Below, piece by piece: positions 1-9,203 of a stretch of 64,000 nt of DNA. The notes below the pieces were generated by a model. It was not told the origin of the DNA and did no database searches. It saw nothing but the letters and a program-made list of their open reading frames with translations. The stretch lies in NCBI RefSeq assembly GCF_022664435.1, contig NZ_JAKREU010000003.1, forward strand, positions 124,001 to 188,000, read 5' to 3'. Each line of letters begins with the position of its first letter. Position 1 is the stretch's first letter. The stretch is from Sphingomonas panni (GTDB lineage Bacteria; Pseudomonadota; Alphaproteobacteria; Sphingomonadales; Sphingomonadaceae). A program made the position numbers and the translations under genes.

Positions 1-11
1 TGGCGTCGGTA

Positions 12-800
12 GTGTATCAGGAACGATTCTCCGCGCGTCGCCCGGTGCCCTTGCCGCGTCGTATCGCGACGCTGGCGGTGGTGGTTGCGATCCATGTCGC
101 GATCCTGTGGCTGTTGCTGCGCATCGCACCGACGATCATGTCCCCGCCGCCGGGGGAGAAATCGCCGCTGGTCGTCGACATGCTGCCCGCCGATCGGGTC
201 GCCCCCGCCGCCGCGCCCGCGAAACAGGTCCAGCGCAAGGCGGCCGCCGGCAGCGCCAGCACGGCCGAACCGGTAGCGACCGTCGCGCCGCCGCCCGATG
301 TGCCGCCCCCGCCGCCGGTGCCGGTCACGCCGTCGAACGATGCGTGGTCCAAGGTCATTCCGATGACCGGCCGCGACTTTGCGCGCGCCGCGATCACGCC
401 GGGCACGCGCAGCGTCGAGGGCGTCGGCAGTGGCAGCGCGGCGGGCGACAGCGGCGACGGCGATGCCGACAGCGACGCCGGTGGCGGCAGCGGTGGCGGG
501 GAACGGCTCTACGCCGCCGACTGGTATCGCCGCCCGACCCATGCCGAGCTGTCGACCTACCTCCCTCGCAATGCCCGGCCCGGCTGGGGCGAGGTCGCAT
601 GCCGCACGATCCCGAACAACCAGGTGACCGATTGCCGCGAGATCGGCCAGTCGGCACGCGGATCGGGGCTGGCCGGCGCGGTGCGCCAGGCGGCATGGCA
701 ATTCCGCATCGTGCCTCCGCGCGTCGGCGGCAAGCCGCTGATCGGCAGCTGGGTCCGTATCCGCATCACCTATACCGATGCCGGCGCGGCGGTGGAGTGA
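12..800 (+). CDS. TonB-like proline-rich envelope protein (start uncertain)
   Basis: A basic N-terminus is followed by one membrane helix at about residues 18-38, a proline/alanine-rich stretch (about 45-115) and a Gly/Ser/Asp-rich linker (about 140-165). The C-terminal 95 residues end in the WVRIRITYTD type strand seen in TonB/energy-transducer-like proteins. This architecture suggests an inner-membrane anchored, periplasm-spanning protein. The C-terminal domain is divergent and I cannot say whether it energises a receptor. The first usable start is GTG at 12, but the frame stays open to the window edge, so the true start may lie upstream. It ends 87 bp before thrS. Confidence 0.6.
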   Translation: MYQERFSARRPVPLPRRIATLAVVVAIHVAILWLLLRIAPTIMSPPPGEKSPLVVDMLPADRVAPAAAPAKQVQRKAAAGSASTAEPVATVAPPPDVPPPPPVPVTPSNDAWSKVIPMTGRDFARAAITPGTRSVEGVGSGSAAGDSGDGDADSDAGGGSGGGERLYAADWYRRPTHAELSTYLPRNARPGWGEVACRTIPNNQVTDCREIGQSARGSGLAGAVRQAAWQFRIVPPRVGGKPLIGSWVRIRITYTDAGAAVE

Positions 801-887
801 GCGGCCGGATACGGCATATCCTTGCCCTCGCCCCGCCCACCCGCTAACCGACGGGCGTTTATCCTCCGACATTCCAGGTGTTCCTTC

Positions 888-2900
888 ATGTCCGCAATGT
901 TCCGCATCACCCTTCCCGACGGTGCCGTCCGTGAGGTGATGCCGGGCACTACTCCCGCCGACATCGCCGCCGCGATCTCGCCGGGATTGCGCAAGGCGGC
1001 GATCGCCGCGCGGGTCGACGGGCAGGTGCGCGACCTGAACCGGCCGTTCGAGGGCGATTCGTCGCTGGCGCTGGTAACGGCGAAGGACGAGGCCGACGCG
1101 CTGGAACTCCATCGCCACGACTTCGCCCACGTCCTCGCCGAAGCGGTGCAGACGCTCTATCCCGGCACGCAGATCACCTTCGGTCCGGCGACCGATGACG
1201 GCTTCTATTACGATTTCGCGCCCGCGCCGGGTCGCGGCATGTTCACCGATGAAGACCTGCCGCTGATCGAAACCGAAATGCGCAAGATCATCGCCAAGGG
1301 CGAGAAGTTCGAGCGCGAGGTCGTCACGCGCCAGCAGCTGATCGATCGCTGGACGCAGCAGGGCGAGACGTTCAAGGCCGAATGGGCCGCCGAACTGCCC
1401 GAGGGCGAGGAACTGACCATCTATCGTCAGGGCCAGTGGCTCGACATGTGCCGCGGGCCGCACCTCGAATCGACGGCGAAGCTCGACCCACAGGCGTTCA
1501 AGCTGACCCGCGTGTCGGGCGCCTATTGGCGCGGTGACCAGAAGAACGCGATGCTCAGCCGCATCTACGGCACCGGCTGGCTGTCGAAGAAGCAGCTCGA
1601 CGCGCATCTCACCCGGCTGGAGGAGGCCGCCAAGCGCGACCATCGCAAGCTGGGCGCGGAGATGGACCTGTTCCACCTCCAGTCCGAAGCGCAGGGGTCG
1701 GTCTTCTGGCATCCCAAGGGCTATATGATGTGGCGCCAGCTGGAGGCGTATATGCGCCGCCGGCTCGACGCGCACGACTATCAGGAAGTGAAGACGCCGC
1801 AGCTGATGGACGCGCGGCAGTGGGAACAGTCGGGCCATTGGGGCAAGTATCGCGAGAACATGTTCGTGGTGCCCGACGAAATCCCGAACACCGAGGATGA
1901 GGGCGCGATCGTCAGCGCCGATGCCGACATGATGGCATTGAAGCCGATGAACTGCCCGGCGCACGTCCTGATCTTCCGTCAGGGGATCAAGTCCTATCGC
2001 GACCTGCCGATCCGCATGGCCGAATTCGGCTGCTGCCACCGCAACGAACCGCATGGCGCGCTGCACGGCATCATGCGCGTCCGCCAGTTCACGCAGGACG
2101 ACGCGCATATCTTCTGCCGCGAGGACCAGCTGATCGAGGAGGTCCGTGACTTCTGCGAACTGCTCGACTCGGTCTATCAGGATCTCGGATTCACCGACTA
2201 TGCCGTGAAGCTGGCGCTGCGCCCCGACAAGCGCTTCGGCAGCGACGAGATGTGGGACAAGGCCGAGGCGGAACTGCGCGAGGCGGTGCTGTCGTCGAAC
2301 CTGTCGCAGGACATCAAGGACAAGTTCGAGGAACTGCCGGGCGAAGGTGCCTTCTACGCCCCCAAGCTCGAATTCCACCTGACCGATGCGATCGGGCGGA
2401 CGTGGCAGGTCGGCACGATCCAGTCGGACCGCGTGTTGCCCGAGCGACTCGACGCGACCTATGTCGGGGAGGACGGCAATCGCCACCGCCCGGTCATGCT
2501 CCACCGCGCGATCCTCGGTACGTTCGAACGCTTCCTCGGCATCCTGATCGAGCATCACGCCGGGCGGATGCCGATGTGGCTGTCGCCGGTGCAGGCGGTG
2601 GTCGCGACGATCGTGTCCGATGCCGACGACTATGCGACCGAGGTCATGGCCGCGCTGAAATCGGCGGGAATCCGCGTCGAAACCGACCTGCGCAACGAAA
2701 AGATCAACTATAAGGTGCGGGAACATTCGCTGGCGAAGGTCCCGGCACTGGTCGTGGTCGGCAAGCGCGAGGCGGAGGAGCGCACCGTCGCGCTGCGCCG
2801 TCTGGGCAGCCAGGGGCAGCAGGTCATCGCCCTCGACGAACTGGTCGCGATGTTGAAGGCCGAGGCACTCGCCCCCGATCTTGCGCGGAACCTTTCGTAA
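888..2900 (+). CDS. thrS: Threonyl-tRNA synthetase
   Basis: This cytoplasmic enzyme charges tRNA-Thr. In order the 670-residue protein shows an N-terminal TGS domain (FRITLPDG...), the editing domain with HDFAHVLAE and CRGPHLE motifs, the class II catalytic core with motif 2 ([21 protein letters not shown]) and motif 3 ([21 protein letters not shown]), and a C-terminal anticodon-binding domain. The start at 888 ([12 protein letters not shown]) gives the expected N-terminus; a second in-frame ATG at 897 is an alternative. An in-frame TTG at 822 would add 22 residues with no homology and is rejected. infC follows 51 bp downstream, the usual thrS-infC order. Confidence 0.97.
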   Translation: MSAMFRITLPDGAVREVMPGTTPADIAAAISPGLRKAAIAARVDGQVRDLNRPFEGDSSLALVTAKDEADALELHRHDFAHVLAEAVQTLYPGTQITFGPATDDGFYYDFAPAPGRGMFTDEDLPLIETEMRKIIAKGEKFEREVVTRQQLIDRWTQQGETFKAEWAAELPEGEELTIYRQGQWLDMCRGPHLESTAKLDPQAFKLTRVSGAYWRGDQKNAMLSRIYGTGWLSKKQLDAHLTRLEEAAKRDHRKLGAEMDLFHLQSEAQGSVFWHPKGYMMWRQLEAYMRRRLDAHDYQEVKTPQLMDARQWEQSGHWGKYRENMFVVPDEIPNTEDEGAIVSADADMMALKPMNCPAHVLIFRQGIKSYRDLPIRMAEFGCCHRNEPHGALHGIMRVRQFTQDDAHIFCREDQLIEEVRDFCELLDSVYQDLGFTDYAVKLALRPDKRFGSDEMWDKAEAELREAVLSSNLSQDIKDKFEELPGEGAFYAPKLEFHLTDAIGRTWQVGTIQSDRVLPERLDATYVGEDGNRHRPVMLHRAILGTFERFLGILIEHHAGRMPMWLSPVQAVVATIVSDADDYATEVMAALKSAGIRVETDLRNEKINYKVREHSLAKVPALVVVGKREAEERTVALRRLGSQGQQVIALDELVAMLKAEALAPDLARNLS

Positions 2901-2938
2901 TCGCACAAGATTGACTATATAGGACTTTCGATAACTAC

Positions 2939-2954
2939 AGGAGCAGCACCTATC
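2939..2954 (+). promoter_or_regulatory. infC Shine-Dalgarno and AUC initiation codon
   Basis: AGGAG at 2939-2943 lies 8 nt before ATC at 2952-2954, which is in frame with infC. The nearest ATG codons (2964 and 2967) would be 20 nt or more from this Shine-Dalgarno and have none of their own. Initiation of IF3 genes at non-AUG codons such as AUU is a known autoregulatory device, because IF3 discriminates against such starts. Confidence 0.75.
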
Positions 2955-3497
2955 CGTCCGCCCATGATGCGTCGCCCCAATGCGCCGCCGCCGATGAACG
3001 GCCCCCGATTCAATGAGTTCATCCAGAGCCCCAAGGTCCGTGTGATCGACCATGAGGGCGAGAATCTGGGTGTGATGTTCACGCGCGAAGCGATGGCGCA
3101 GGCGGCCGAGGTCGGACTCGATCTGGTCGAGGTGTCGCCGAACGCCGACCCGCCGGTCGCGAAGTTCCTCGACGTCGGCAAGTTCAAGTACGAGGCACAG
3201 AAGAAGGCGAACCTCGCCCGCAAGACCCAGAAGACGCAGGAGATCAAGGAGATCAAGATGCGTCCGAACATCGACGATCATGACTATGATACGAAGATGA
3301 AGAAGGTCGAGCAGTTCATCACCGAAGGCGACAAGGTAAAGGTCACGATGCGCTTCCGCGGTCGTGAGCTGAGCCACGGCCAGCTCGGCATGGCGGTGTT
3401 GCAGCGTGTCGCCGAAGCGACGCAGGAAATCGCCAAGGTCGAAGCCTATCCGCGCATGGAAGGCCGTCAGATGCTGATGGTGCTTTCGCCGAAGTAA
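2952..3497 (+). CDS. infC: Translation initiation factor IF-3
   Basis: IF3 binds the 30S subunit and enforces start-codon and initiator-tRNA fidelity. The protein carries the IF3 N-terminal domain ([38 protein letters not shown]), the basic linker helix ([16 protein letters not shown]) and the C-terminal domain ([32 protein letters not shown]). It is 181 residues if translation starts at ATC 2952, or 177 from ATG 2964. I chose ATC because of the well spaced AGGAG upstream. A start at a codon that IF3 itself rejects implies feedback control of its own synthesis. The rpmI-rplT pair that often follows infC is absent; the gene is followed by a repeat element and a strong terminator. Confidence 0.95.
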   Translation: MRPPMMRRPNAPPPMNGPRFNEFIQSPKVRVIDHEGENLGVMFTREAMAQAAEVGLDLVEVSPNADPPVAKFLDVGKFKYEAQKKANLARKTQKTQEIKEIKMRPNIDDHDYDTKMKKVEQFITEGDKVKVTMRFRGRELSHGQLGMAVLQRVAEATQEIAKVEAYPRMEGRQMLMVLSPK

Positions 3498-3523
3498 CGG
3501 TGGGCGTCGCCTAGCGGACCTCC

Positions 3524-3625
3524 GTTCGTCATTCCCGCGAAGGCGGGAATCCATACACGCCAGCGGTTCGGCAGGAATTGCGACGGCAGTGCTTATGGAC
3601 TCCCGCCTTCGCGGGAGTGACGAAC
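3524..3625 (+). repeat. MITE-like paired palindromic repeat
   Basis: The 102-bp segment begins with GTTCGTCA and ends with its reverse complement TGACGAAC. Inside each end lies a palindromic unit: GTCATTCCCGC...GCGGGAATCCA (3528-3553), and an inverted copy TGGACTCCCGCC...GGGAGTGAC (3596-3621). Related units occur near 38.5 kb and 63.7 kb, so this is a dispersed repeat family. It lies between infC and its terminator hairpin. Confidence 0.75.
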
Positions 3626-3646
3626 AGGGCAAGTTTGCCGACACAG

Positions 3647-3684
3647 AAAGCCGTCATGTTCGCATACGAACATGACGGCTTTTT
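3647..3684 (+). terminator. Rho-independent terminator, perfect 16-bp stem
   Basis: A 16-bp perfect stem (3647-3662 with 3667-3682) closes a CATA tetraloop and runs into TTTTT. The stem contains AAAG...CTTT ends, so it could also terminate transcription arriving on the minus strand. It probably ends the thrS-infC transcription unit. The rest of the 3498-3907 gap holds the repeat at 3524-3625 and about 220 bp with no recognisable gene upstream of the DUF1003 gene. Confidence 0.9.
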
Positions 3685-3907
3685 CATGTTTCTCCGTCTT
3701 GACCGACTCGCCCGGCGGGCGCATCCGCGCCGTCGGACGGTTCCGACCGCCCATTTCCGCCAACGTCCCGAGACAGGGTCCATGTCCGATAACGATTCCA
3801 GTCGATCGACCGTGCCGCACCGGCCGTCACCGCGTATCGCCTGATCGTTCGGGCACTTCGCGGGGGATCGGCCGGCGCGGCCGGTCGCATCGCGCGAGGT
3901 GCATAGC

Positions 3908-4354
3908 ATGAACACCACCATCCGGTTTCTGACCGATCCCTTCCGTCGCACCGCATCGGTGCGCGACCCCAATGCCGCGTTCGACGACACGATGTCGCTC
4001 GGCGAACGCCTGGCCGACCGCGTCGCCGCGATCGGTGGCTCATGGGGCTTCATCACCGCCTTCTGCCTGTTCCTGGTCGGCTGGTCGGTCCTCAACACCC
4101 TCGTGCTGGGCACGCGGGCGTTCGACCCCTTCCCCTTCATCTTCCTCAACCTGATGCTGTCGATGCTGGCGGCGTTGCAGGCACCGATCATCATGATGAG
4201 CCAGAACCGGCAGGCGGCGAAGGACCGGCTGGAGGCGCGGATGGATTATGAAACCAACCTGCGTGCCGAGGCACAGATCAACCGGTTGCTCGAGGAGGTA
4301 GCGGCGATCCGCGCCGAACTGTCCTGCGAAGGTCGGGTGCGGCAGGTCGCCTGA
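3908..4354 (+). CDS. DUF1003 family membrane protein
   Basis: The 148-residue protein has two membrane helices (about residues 44-68 and 77-97) connected by a short loop, with the family hallmark LNLMLSMLAALQAPIIMMSQNRQ, then a charged coiled-coil-like tail rich in Ala, Glu and Arg. The function of DUF1003 proteins is not established. The start at 3908 has GAGGTG 6 nt upstream; a GTG at 3899 is the only other candidate and overlaps the ribosome site. It converges on the small minus-strand gene at 4372. Confidence 0.85.
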   Translation: MNTTIRFLTDPFRRTASVRDPNAAFDDTMSLGERLADRVAAIGGSWGFITAFCLFLVGWSVLNTLVLGTRAFDPFPFIFLNLMLSMLAALQAPIIMMSQNRQAAKDRLEARMDYETNLRAEAQINRLLEEVAAIRAELSCEGRVRQVA

Positions 4355-4371
4355 CCGGTGGCGGTGGGCGA

Positions 4372-4596
4372 TTAATCGCCGCCGCCGCCCCCACCATCAC
4401 AACCACCGCCGTCGCTGCCGCCGCAATCCGATGATCCGTCGGTGGAGGAGAAGTCGAACCACCCTCCCCCATCGCCGATATACCCGCCGCCGCTTTCCCC
4501 GGCGCGCCGGCGATGCCGGCTGTTGGCGAAGGCGATGATGGCGGCGACCGCCACCACGATGAAGGCTACACAAGGCAGCAAGATCAGCAGACCCAT
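4372..4596 (-). CDS. Small membrane protein with Gly/Cys-rich tail
   Basis: This 74-residue protein has one hydrophobic helix at its N-terminus (residues 2-23), an RHRRR stop-transfer cluster and a tail made almost only of Gly, Asp, Ser and two Cys residues (CGGSDGGGCDGGGGGG). I do not recognise a functional family. It lies 39 bp downstream of glnD on the same strand and may be co-transcribed. The biased tail and clear topology argue for a real gene, but no strong Shine-Dalgarno is seen. Confidence 0.65.
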   Translation of the reverse strand: MGLLILLPCVAFIVVAVAAIIAFANSRHRRRAGESGGGYIGDGGGWFDFSSTDGSSDCGGSDGGGCDGGGGGGD

Positions 4597-4635
4597 GGCC
4601 GGAATCTATTTCAATCCCCACCTGATCGCAAGGAA

Positions 4636-7419
4636 TTAAACGAAGCCGGCAAACTCCTTGCCCGCCGCCGCATCCAGCATCCGCCGTTCCAGCGATTTCA
4701 GCCGCAGCTGCCCGGTGATCCGGTCGCCGGTCAGGTCGGTGACATAGAAGGTATCGACCGCACGCTCGCCATAGGTCGCGACATGCGCCGAATGCAGCGT
4801 CACCTTCGACTGGAACAGCGCCTGCGCCAGATGATGGAGCAGCGCCGGGCGATCGCGGGCATTGACCTCGATCACGGTGAAGCGGTTCGACGCGGCATTG
4901 TCGATCAGCACGTTCGGCTCGATCGGAAAGGCGTCGGCGCGGGGCCGCGACAGCGGCTTGGCGGCCAGCCGGTCGTTGAGTTTCATCCGGTTGGCCAGCG
5001 CATCGGCGATTGCGGTCTTCAACCGCTGCAACTGCGCTTCCTCGTCGAACGGCCCGCCCAACGGATGCTGAACGAGGAAATTGTCGAGCGCCATGCCGGT
5101 GCGCGTGGTGTGAATGCGTGCGTCGATGATGTTGCCGCCCGCCGCGTGGATCGCACCGGCGATGCGATAGAACAGCCCCGGATGGTCGGCGGCATGGACC
5201 GTAACCAGCGTCGCGCCGCGATCCTCGTCCACGCTGGTATCGATCGTCAGGCGCGTGTCGCCCGACTGGTCGACCATCCGCGCATTGGCGGCGATCACAT
5301 CGTCCGGCTCGGCGATCCAATAAGCCGGCGGCAGGTGGCGGACATAGGCGGCCAGCGTCTCCTTGTCCCAGCCCAGCGCCGCGCGCAGCGTTTCCTGCTT
5401 CTCAGCAATGCGCTCGTCGCGCCCGCGCTGCTTGTGGCCGAGGCGGAGCACCTCTTCGGCGGTTTCGAACAAGGTGGTCAGCAGCTGCCGCTTCCACCCG
5501 TTCCACGTCCCCGGCCCGACCGCACGAATATCGACGACGGTCAGCACCAGCAGCATCCGCAGCCGCTGCGGCGACTGGACAATGCCGGTGAAGTCGAGGA
5601 TCGTCTTGAAATCCGACAGGTCGCGCTTGAATGCGGTCGCCGACATCAACAGGTGATAGCGGACCAGCCAGGCGACTGTCTCGGTCTCCGCCGGGGTCAG
5701 GCCGAGCCGCGGGCACAGCCGCTCGGCAACCTCCGCGCCCAGGATCGAATGGTCGCCACCGCGCCCCTTGGCAATGTCGTGGCACAGCACGGCGACGAAC
5801 AGCGCGCGCCGCTGTACGATGCCGCCGAAGAGCGCGGTTGCGAGCGGATGCTCCTCGCGACAGATGCCGCGTTCGACCTGCGACAACAGGCCGATCATGC
5901 GGATCGTATGCTCGTCCACCGTATAATGATGGTACATGTCGAACTGCATCTGTGCGACGATGCGGCCGAAATCGGGAATGAAGCGGCCGAACACGCCGCA
6001 TTCGTTCATCCAGCGCAGCACCAGTTCGGGATCGCGCGGCGACGTCAGCACGTCGAGGAACAGCTGGTTCGCGCGCGGGTGCGAGCGGACCTGTGCCGCC
6101 AGCCGCGCATCGCGCGACGCCGCGCGCATCGCCAGCGGATGAATCTCCAGCCCATGGAGATCGGCCAGCGCGAACATCTCGATCAGCCGGACCGGATCCT
6201 CGGCAAAGAAATTATCCTTGGGCAGCGCGAGGCGCCCCCGGTCCAGCACGAAGCCATGCAACCGGCGCGGACGACGGCGCAGCCGGGGAAAGCCGAACCG
6301 GCTGCCCCGCGCGGCATAGGTTTCGTCCAGATGGCTGAGGAACATGCCGGTCAGGTCGCCGACCCGCTTCGCCTGCAGGAAATAATATTGCATGAAGCGT
6401 TCGACGCGCGATTTGCCGACCCGGTCGCTGTAGCGCATCCGCGTCGCGATCTCGGTCTGCACGTCGAAGGTCAGCCGCTCCTCGGCGCGACCGGTGATGA
6501 GGTGGAGGTGGCAGCGCACCGCCCACAGGAAATCCTCGGCCCGGTTGAACTTGCGCAGTTCCGGCGCGCTCAGCAGTCCGGCGGGCACCAGATCGGCGGC
6601 GCGGCGGACATTATAGGCATATTTGCCGATCCAGAAGAGGGCGTGCAGATCGCGCAAGCCGCCCTTCCCCTCCTTCACATTGGGTTCGACGACATAGCGC
6701 GTGTCACCCAGCCGCTTGTGCCGCGCGTCGCGCTCGGCCAGCTTTTCGGCGATGAAGGTCCGCGCTGTCCCCTCCTGCACCTCGTTCCGGAACCGTTGCG
6801 CCGCCTCGGCATAGAGCGCGGTATCGCCCCAGACATAGCGCCCCTCGACCAGCGCGGTGCGCACCGTCACGTCGGCCTTGGCCTGTCGCACCATCTCGTC
6901 GAGCGAACGCGACGAATGGCCGACCTTCAGCCCCAGGTCCCACAGTGCATAGAGGGTGGATTCGATGACCTGTTCCGACCATGGCGTCTGCTTCCACGGG
7001 GTCAGCACGCCGATATCGACGTCCGAATGCGGCGCCATCTCCCCCCGGCCATAACCGCCGACCGCGATCAGCGTCATCCGCTCGGCAGCGGTCGGGTTGT
7101 GGTTCGGGTGGACGCGCTCGACGATGAAGCCGGCCAGCGCGACGAGGATCGCATCGGTCAGATAGGCATAGGCCGCCGCCGTCTCCAGCCCGTGGCTGGG
7201 ATTGGCGCGCAGCCGTCGCTCGATCTCGCTGCGCCCGCGTGCCATCGCGTCGCGCAAAACGGCGGTCGCGGCGCGGCGCAGCGCCACGCCGTCGCTGGCT
7301 TCGACGGGAAGGAGGGCAAGCGCCTGCGCCAGCGCCGCGGGATCGACGATCGCCTCCGGGTGGACGATCCGCTCGAACCGCGGCGGGGTGGCGAGGTCGG
7401 GCCGGGCAGGGTCGTTCAG
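4636..7419 (-). CDS. glnD: PII uridylyltransferase / uridylyl-removing enzyme
   Basis: GlnD senses glutamine and uridylylates or de-uridylylates the PII nitrogen regulators. The nucleotidyltransferase signature GGYGRGEMAPHSDVDI lies in the N-terminal third, the HD domain (HYTVDEHTIR, CHDIAKGRGGDHS) in the middle, and two ACT repeats at the C-terminus (TVHAADHPGLFYRIAGAI, EVNARDRPALLHHLAQAL). The likely start is CTG at 7419, which overlaps the grpE stop as CTGA, lies 7 nt after a GGAGG, and restores a family-like N-terminus (NDPARPDLATPPRFERIV) giving 927 residues. No ATG exists upstream of the conserved core; the next candidate is GTG 7287, giving 883 residues and deleting conserved sequence. 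Confidence 0.93.
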   Translation of the reverse strand: MNDPARPDLATPPRFERIVHPEAIVDPAALAQALALLPVEASDGVALRRAATAVLRDAMARGRSEIERRLRANPSHGLETAAAYAYLTDAILVALAGFIVERVHPNHNPTAAERMTLIAVGGYGRGEMAPHSDVDIGVLTPWKQTPWSEQVIESTLYALWDLGLKVGHSSRSLDEMVRQAKADVTVRTALVEGRYVWGDTALYAEAAQRFRNEVQEGTARTFIAEKLAERDARHKRLGDTRYVVEPNVKEGKGGLRDLHALFWIGKYAYNVRRAADLVPAGLLSAPELRKFNRAEDFLWAVRCHLHLITGRAEERLTFDVQTEIATRMRYSDRVGKSRVERFMQYYFLQAKRVGDLTGMFLSHLDETYAARGSRFGFPRLRRRPRRLHGFVLDRGRLALPKDNFFAEDPVRLIEMFALADLHGLEIHPLAMRAASRDARLAAQVRSHPRANQLFLDVLTSPRDPELVLRWMNECGVFGRFIPDFGRIVAQMQFDMYHHYTVDEHTIRMIGLLSQVERGICREEHPLATALFGGIVQRRALFVAVLCHDIAKGRGGDHSILGAEVAERLCPRLGLTPAETETVAWLVRYHLLMSATAFKRDLSDFKTILDFTGIVQSPQRLRMLLVLTVVDIRAVGPGTWNGWKRQLLTTLFETAEEVLRLGHKQRGRDERIAEKQETLRAALGWDKETLAAYVRHLPPAYWIAEPDDVIAANARMVDQSGDTRLTIDTSVDEDRGATLVTVHAADHPGLFYRIAGAIHAAGGNIIDARIHTTRTGMALDNFLVQHPLGGPFDEEAQLQRLKTAIADALANRMKLNDRLAAKPLSRPRADAFPIEPNVLIDNAASNRFTVIEVNARDRPALLHHLAQALFQSKVTLHSAHVATYGERAVDTFYVTDLTGDRITGQLRLKSLERRMLDAAAGKEFAGFV

Positions 7420-7973
7420 GCGCCGCCCTCCGGTGCCTTGGCCACGCCGACCAGCGCCGGGCGCAGCAGCCGGTCGCGGATCATGTAGCCGGTCTGGATT
7501 TCCTGCACGACGGTGCCGGGCTTCGCATCGCTCGACGGGACTTCGAACATCGCCTGATGCTTGTTGGGGTCGAGCGGTTCACCGACCGAGACGAGCTTGG
7601 TGATGCCGTGGCGGCCGAACACGCTTTCCAGCTCGCGACCGGTCGCTTCCAGGCCGGTGACCAGCCCCTTCATCCGCTCGTCGCCGCGCAGCTCGTCGGG
7701 GATCGCCGACAGCGCGCGCGACAGATTGTCGGCGACCGACAGGATGTCGCGCGAGAATGCCGTCGCGGCATAGGCGCGGGCGTCGGCCACTTCCTTTTCC
7801 GCGCGGCGGCGGACATTCTGCAGATCGGCACGGGCGTACAGCACTTCGGCCTGCGCATCGGCCAGCTTCGCTTCCAGTTCGGCGCTGCGATCCGCTTCGG
7901 CGACTTCGGGGGCGGCCTCTGCGGTGGCTTCGCGCAGGTCGTTCGTATCGTCGTTGGCGGGGATGTCGTTCAT
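7416..7973 (-). CDS. grpE: Nucleotide exchange factor GrpE
   Basis: GrpE is the ADP-release factor for DnaK. The 185-residue protein has an acidic disordered N-terminus, a long coiled-coil (about residues 30-75, with LYARADLQNVRRRAEKEV) and the C-terminal beta domain ending IQTGYMIRDRLLRPALVGVAK. The start at 7973 (MNDIPAND) is preceded by a purine-rich AAGAGA. It sits 16 bp downstream of hrcA and overlaps the glnD start, so hrcA-grpE-glnD looks like one operon, tying heat-shock control to a nitrogen sensor. Confidence 0.96.
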   Translation of the reverse strand: MNDIPANDDTNDLREATAEAAPEVAEADRSAELEAKLADAQAEVLYARADLQNVRRRAEKEVADARAYAATAFSRDILSVADNLSRALSAIPDELRGDERMKGLVTGLEATGRELESVFGRHGITKLVSVGEPLDPNKHQAMFEVPSSDAKPGTVVQEIQTGYMIRDRLLRPALVGVAKAPEGGA

Positions 7974-7989
7974 TCCAGTCTCTTCTTTG

Positions 7990-9027
7990 TCAGCCCAGCA
8001 GGCGGGCCAGCGTTGCTGCGGTAAAATCCACCATGGGCACGACGCGCGCATAGTTCAACCGGACAGGCCCGATCACGCCGACCACGCCGACCACGCGCCC
8101 GTCCAGCGCACGCACCGGCTTGGCGATGACCGACGATCCGGTCAATGCGAATAACTTGTTCTCCGACCCGATGAAGATGCGCGCGGCATCGCCGTCCTGC
8201 GCCGATTCGAGCAGCCGGGCGATTTCCTCCTTGCCCTCCAGTTCGTCGAGCAATTGCCGAACGCGGTCGAGATCATGACTGGCGGCATCGTCGATCAGCC
8301 TTGCCTGCCCCCGCACGATCAGCACCGGGCGATGGTCGCCATCCTCGCTCCACATCGCCAGTCCACGTTCGACCAGCGCGCGCGCCGCGACGTCCAGTTC
8401 GGCGCGTTCCTGCCCGATCTCGCGCAGGACCCGCGCCCGCGCCTCGCTCAGCGTCAGGCCCGACAGGCGCGCGGTCAGGTAGTTACCGGCCTCGACCAGC
8501 GCGGCGGGACTGGCTCCGGGCGTCTCGACCACCCGATTCTCGATCGATCCGTCGGCCCCGACCAGCACCGCGAGCGCGCGCGTGCCCGACAGCGGCACGA
8601 ACGACACCTGTCGCAGCACCGGCTCGCGCTTGGGCACCAGCACCACGCCCGCACTGGCCGACAGGCCGGACAGCGCGGCAGCAGTGCCGGCCAGCGCCTC
8701 CTCGACCGGACCGGCATTGCCGGCCTGCGCCTCGATCGTCGCGCGCTCCTGTGCCGACGGCTCCATCGCGTGCATCATGCCGTCGACGAACAGGCGCAGC
8801 CCCGTCTCGGTCGGCATCCGCCCCGCGCTGACATGCGGCGCGGCGAGCAGCCCGGCCTCTTCCAGATCCTGCATCACGCCGCGGATCGAGGCGGGCGACA
8901 GGTTCAGCCCCGACAGCTGCGCAATGGTCCGCGATCCCACCGGCGTGCCGGTGGCGAGATAGCTGTCGACCACGATCCGAAACACGTCGCGGGCGCGGTC
9001 GGTCAATTCATGGATCGGTTGGGCCAT
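7990..9027 (-). CDS. hrcA: Heat-inducible transcription repressor HrcA
   Basis: HrcA represses groESL and dnaK operons by binding CIRCE elements. The 345-residue protein has the N-terminal winged helix (LTDRARDVFRIVVDSYLATGTPVGSRTIA, SPASIRGVMQDLEEAGLL, HVSAGRMPTETGLRLFVD) and the C-terminal ligand/GAF-like domain ending GVIGPVRLNYARVVPMVDFTA. The start at 9027 (MAQPIHELTDRARD) is chosen over an upstream in-frame start at 9078 that would encode non-conserved sequence. No CIRCE palindrome is visible upstream, so autoregulation is not apparent here. Confidence 0.96.
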   Translation of the reverse strand: MAQPIHELTDRARDVFRIVVDSYLATGTPVGSRTIAQLSGLNLSPASIRGVMQDLEEAGLLAAPHVSAGRMPTETGLRLFVDGMMHAMEPSAQERATIEAQAGNAGPVEEALAGTAAALSGLSASAGVVLVPKREPVLRQVSFVPLSGTRALAVLVGADGSIENRVVETPGASPAALVEAGNYLTARLSGLTLSEARARVLREIGQERAELDVAARALVERGLAMWSEDGDHRPVLIVRGQARLIDDAASHDLDRVRQLLDELEGKEEIARLLESAQDGDAARIFIGSENKLFALTGSSVIAKPVRALDGRVVGVVGVIGPVRLNYARVVPMVDFTAATLARLLG

Positions 9028-9066
9028 GGCAGGAATGTAGGGCGACCAAGCCGAGAGCGGAACCCA

Positions 9067-9203
9067 GTTCCTCCCCATTCATCGGGAGGGGGACCATGCG
9101 CAGCATGGTGAAGGGGGTTCGCCGCGCAACGCAACCGTGCCCTATGCCGACAGCCCCCTCCACCAGCCTGTGGCTGGTCCCCCTCCCCGTTCCGGGGAGG
9201 AAC
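9067..9203 (+). repeat. MITE-like palindromic element
   Basis: The 137-bp segment has perfect 10-bp terminal inverted repeats (GTTCCTCCCC at 9067-9076 and GGGGAGGAAC at 9194-9203) and is an imperfect palindrome along much of its length, with internal CACCA/TGGTG and CCCCCT/AGGGGG arms. It fills most of the space between hrcA and the neighbouring lipoprotein gene, and its right end abuts that gene's stop codon. It has no coding content. Confidence 0.75.

Noticed and set aside
822-887. TTG start extending thrS by 22 residues
   Set aside because: The extension is not thrS-like, and ATG 888 gives the normal TGS-domain N-terminus.
4513-7488. Open frame of 991 codons antisense to glnD
   Set aside because: Shadow of glnD; low-complexity Arg/Gln/His composition.
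9028-9066. CIRCE element for HrcA autoregulation
   Set aside because: No TTAGCACTC-N9-GAGTGCTAA-like repeat is present upstream of hrcA.
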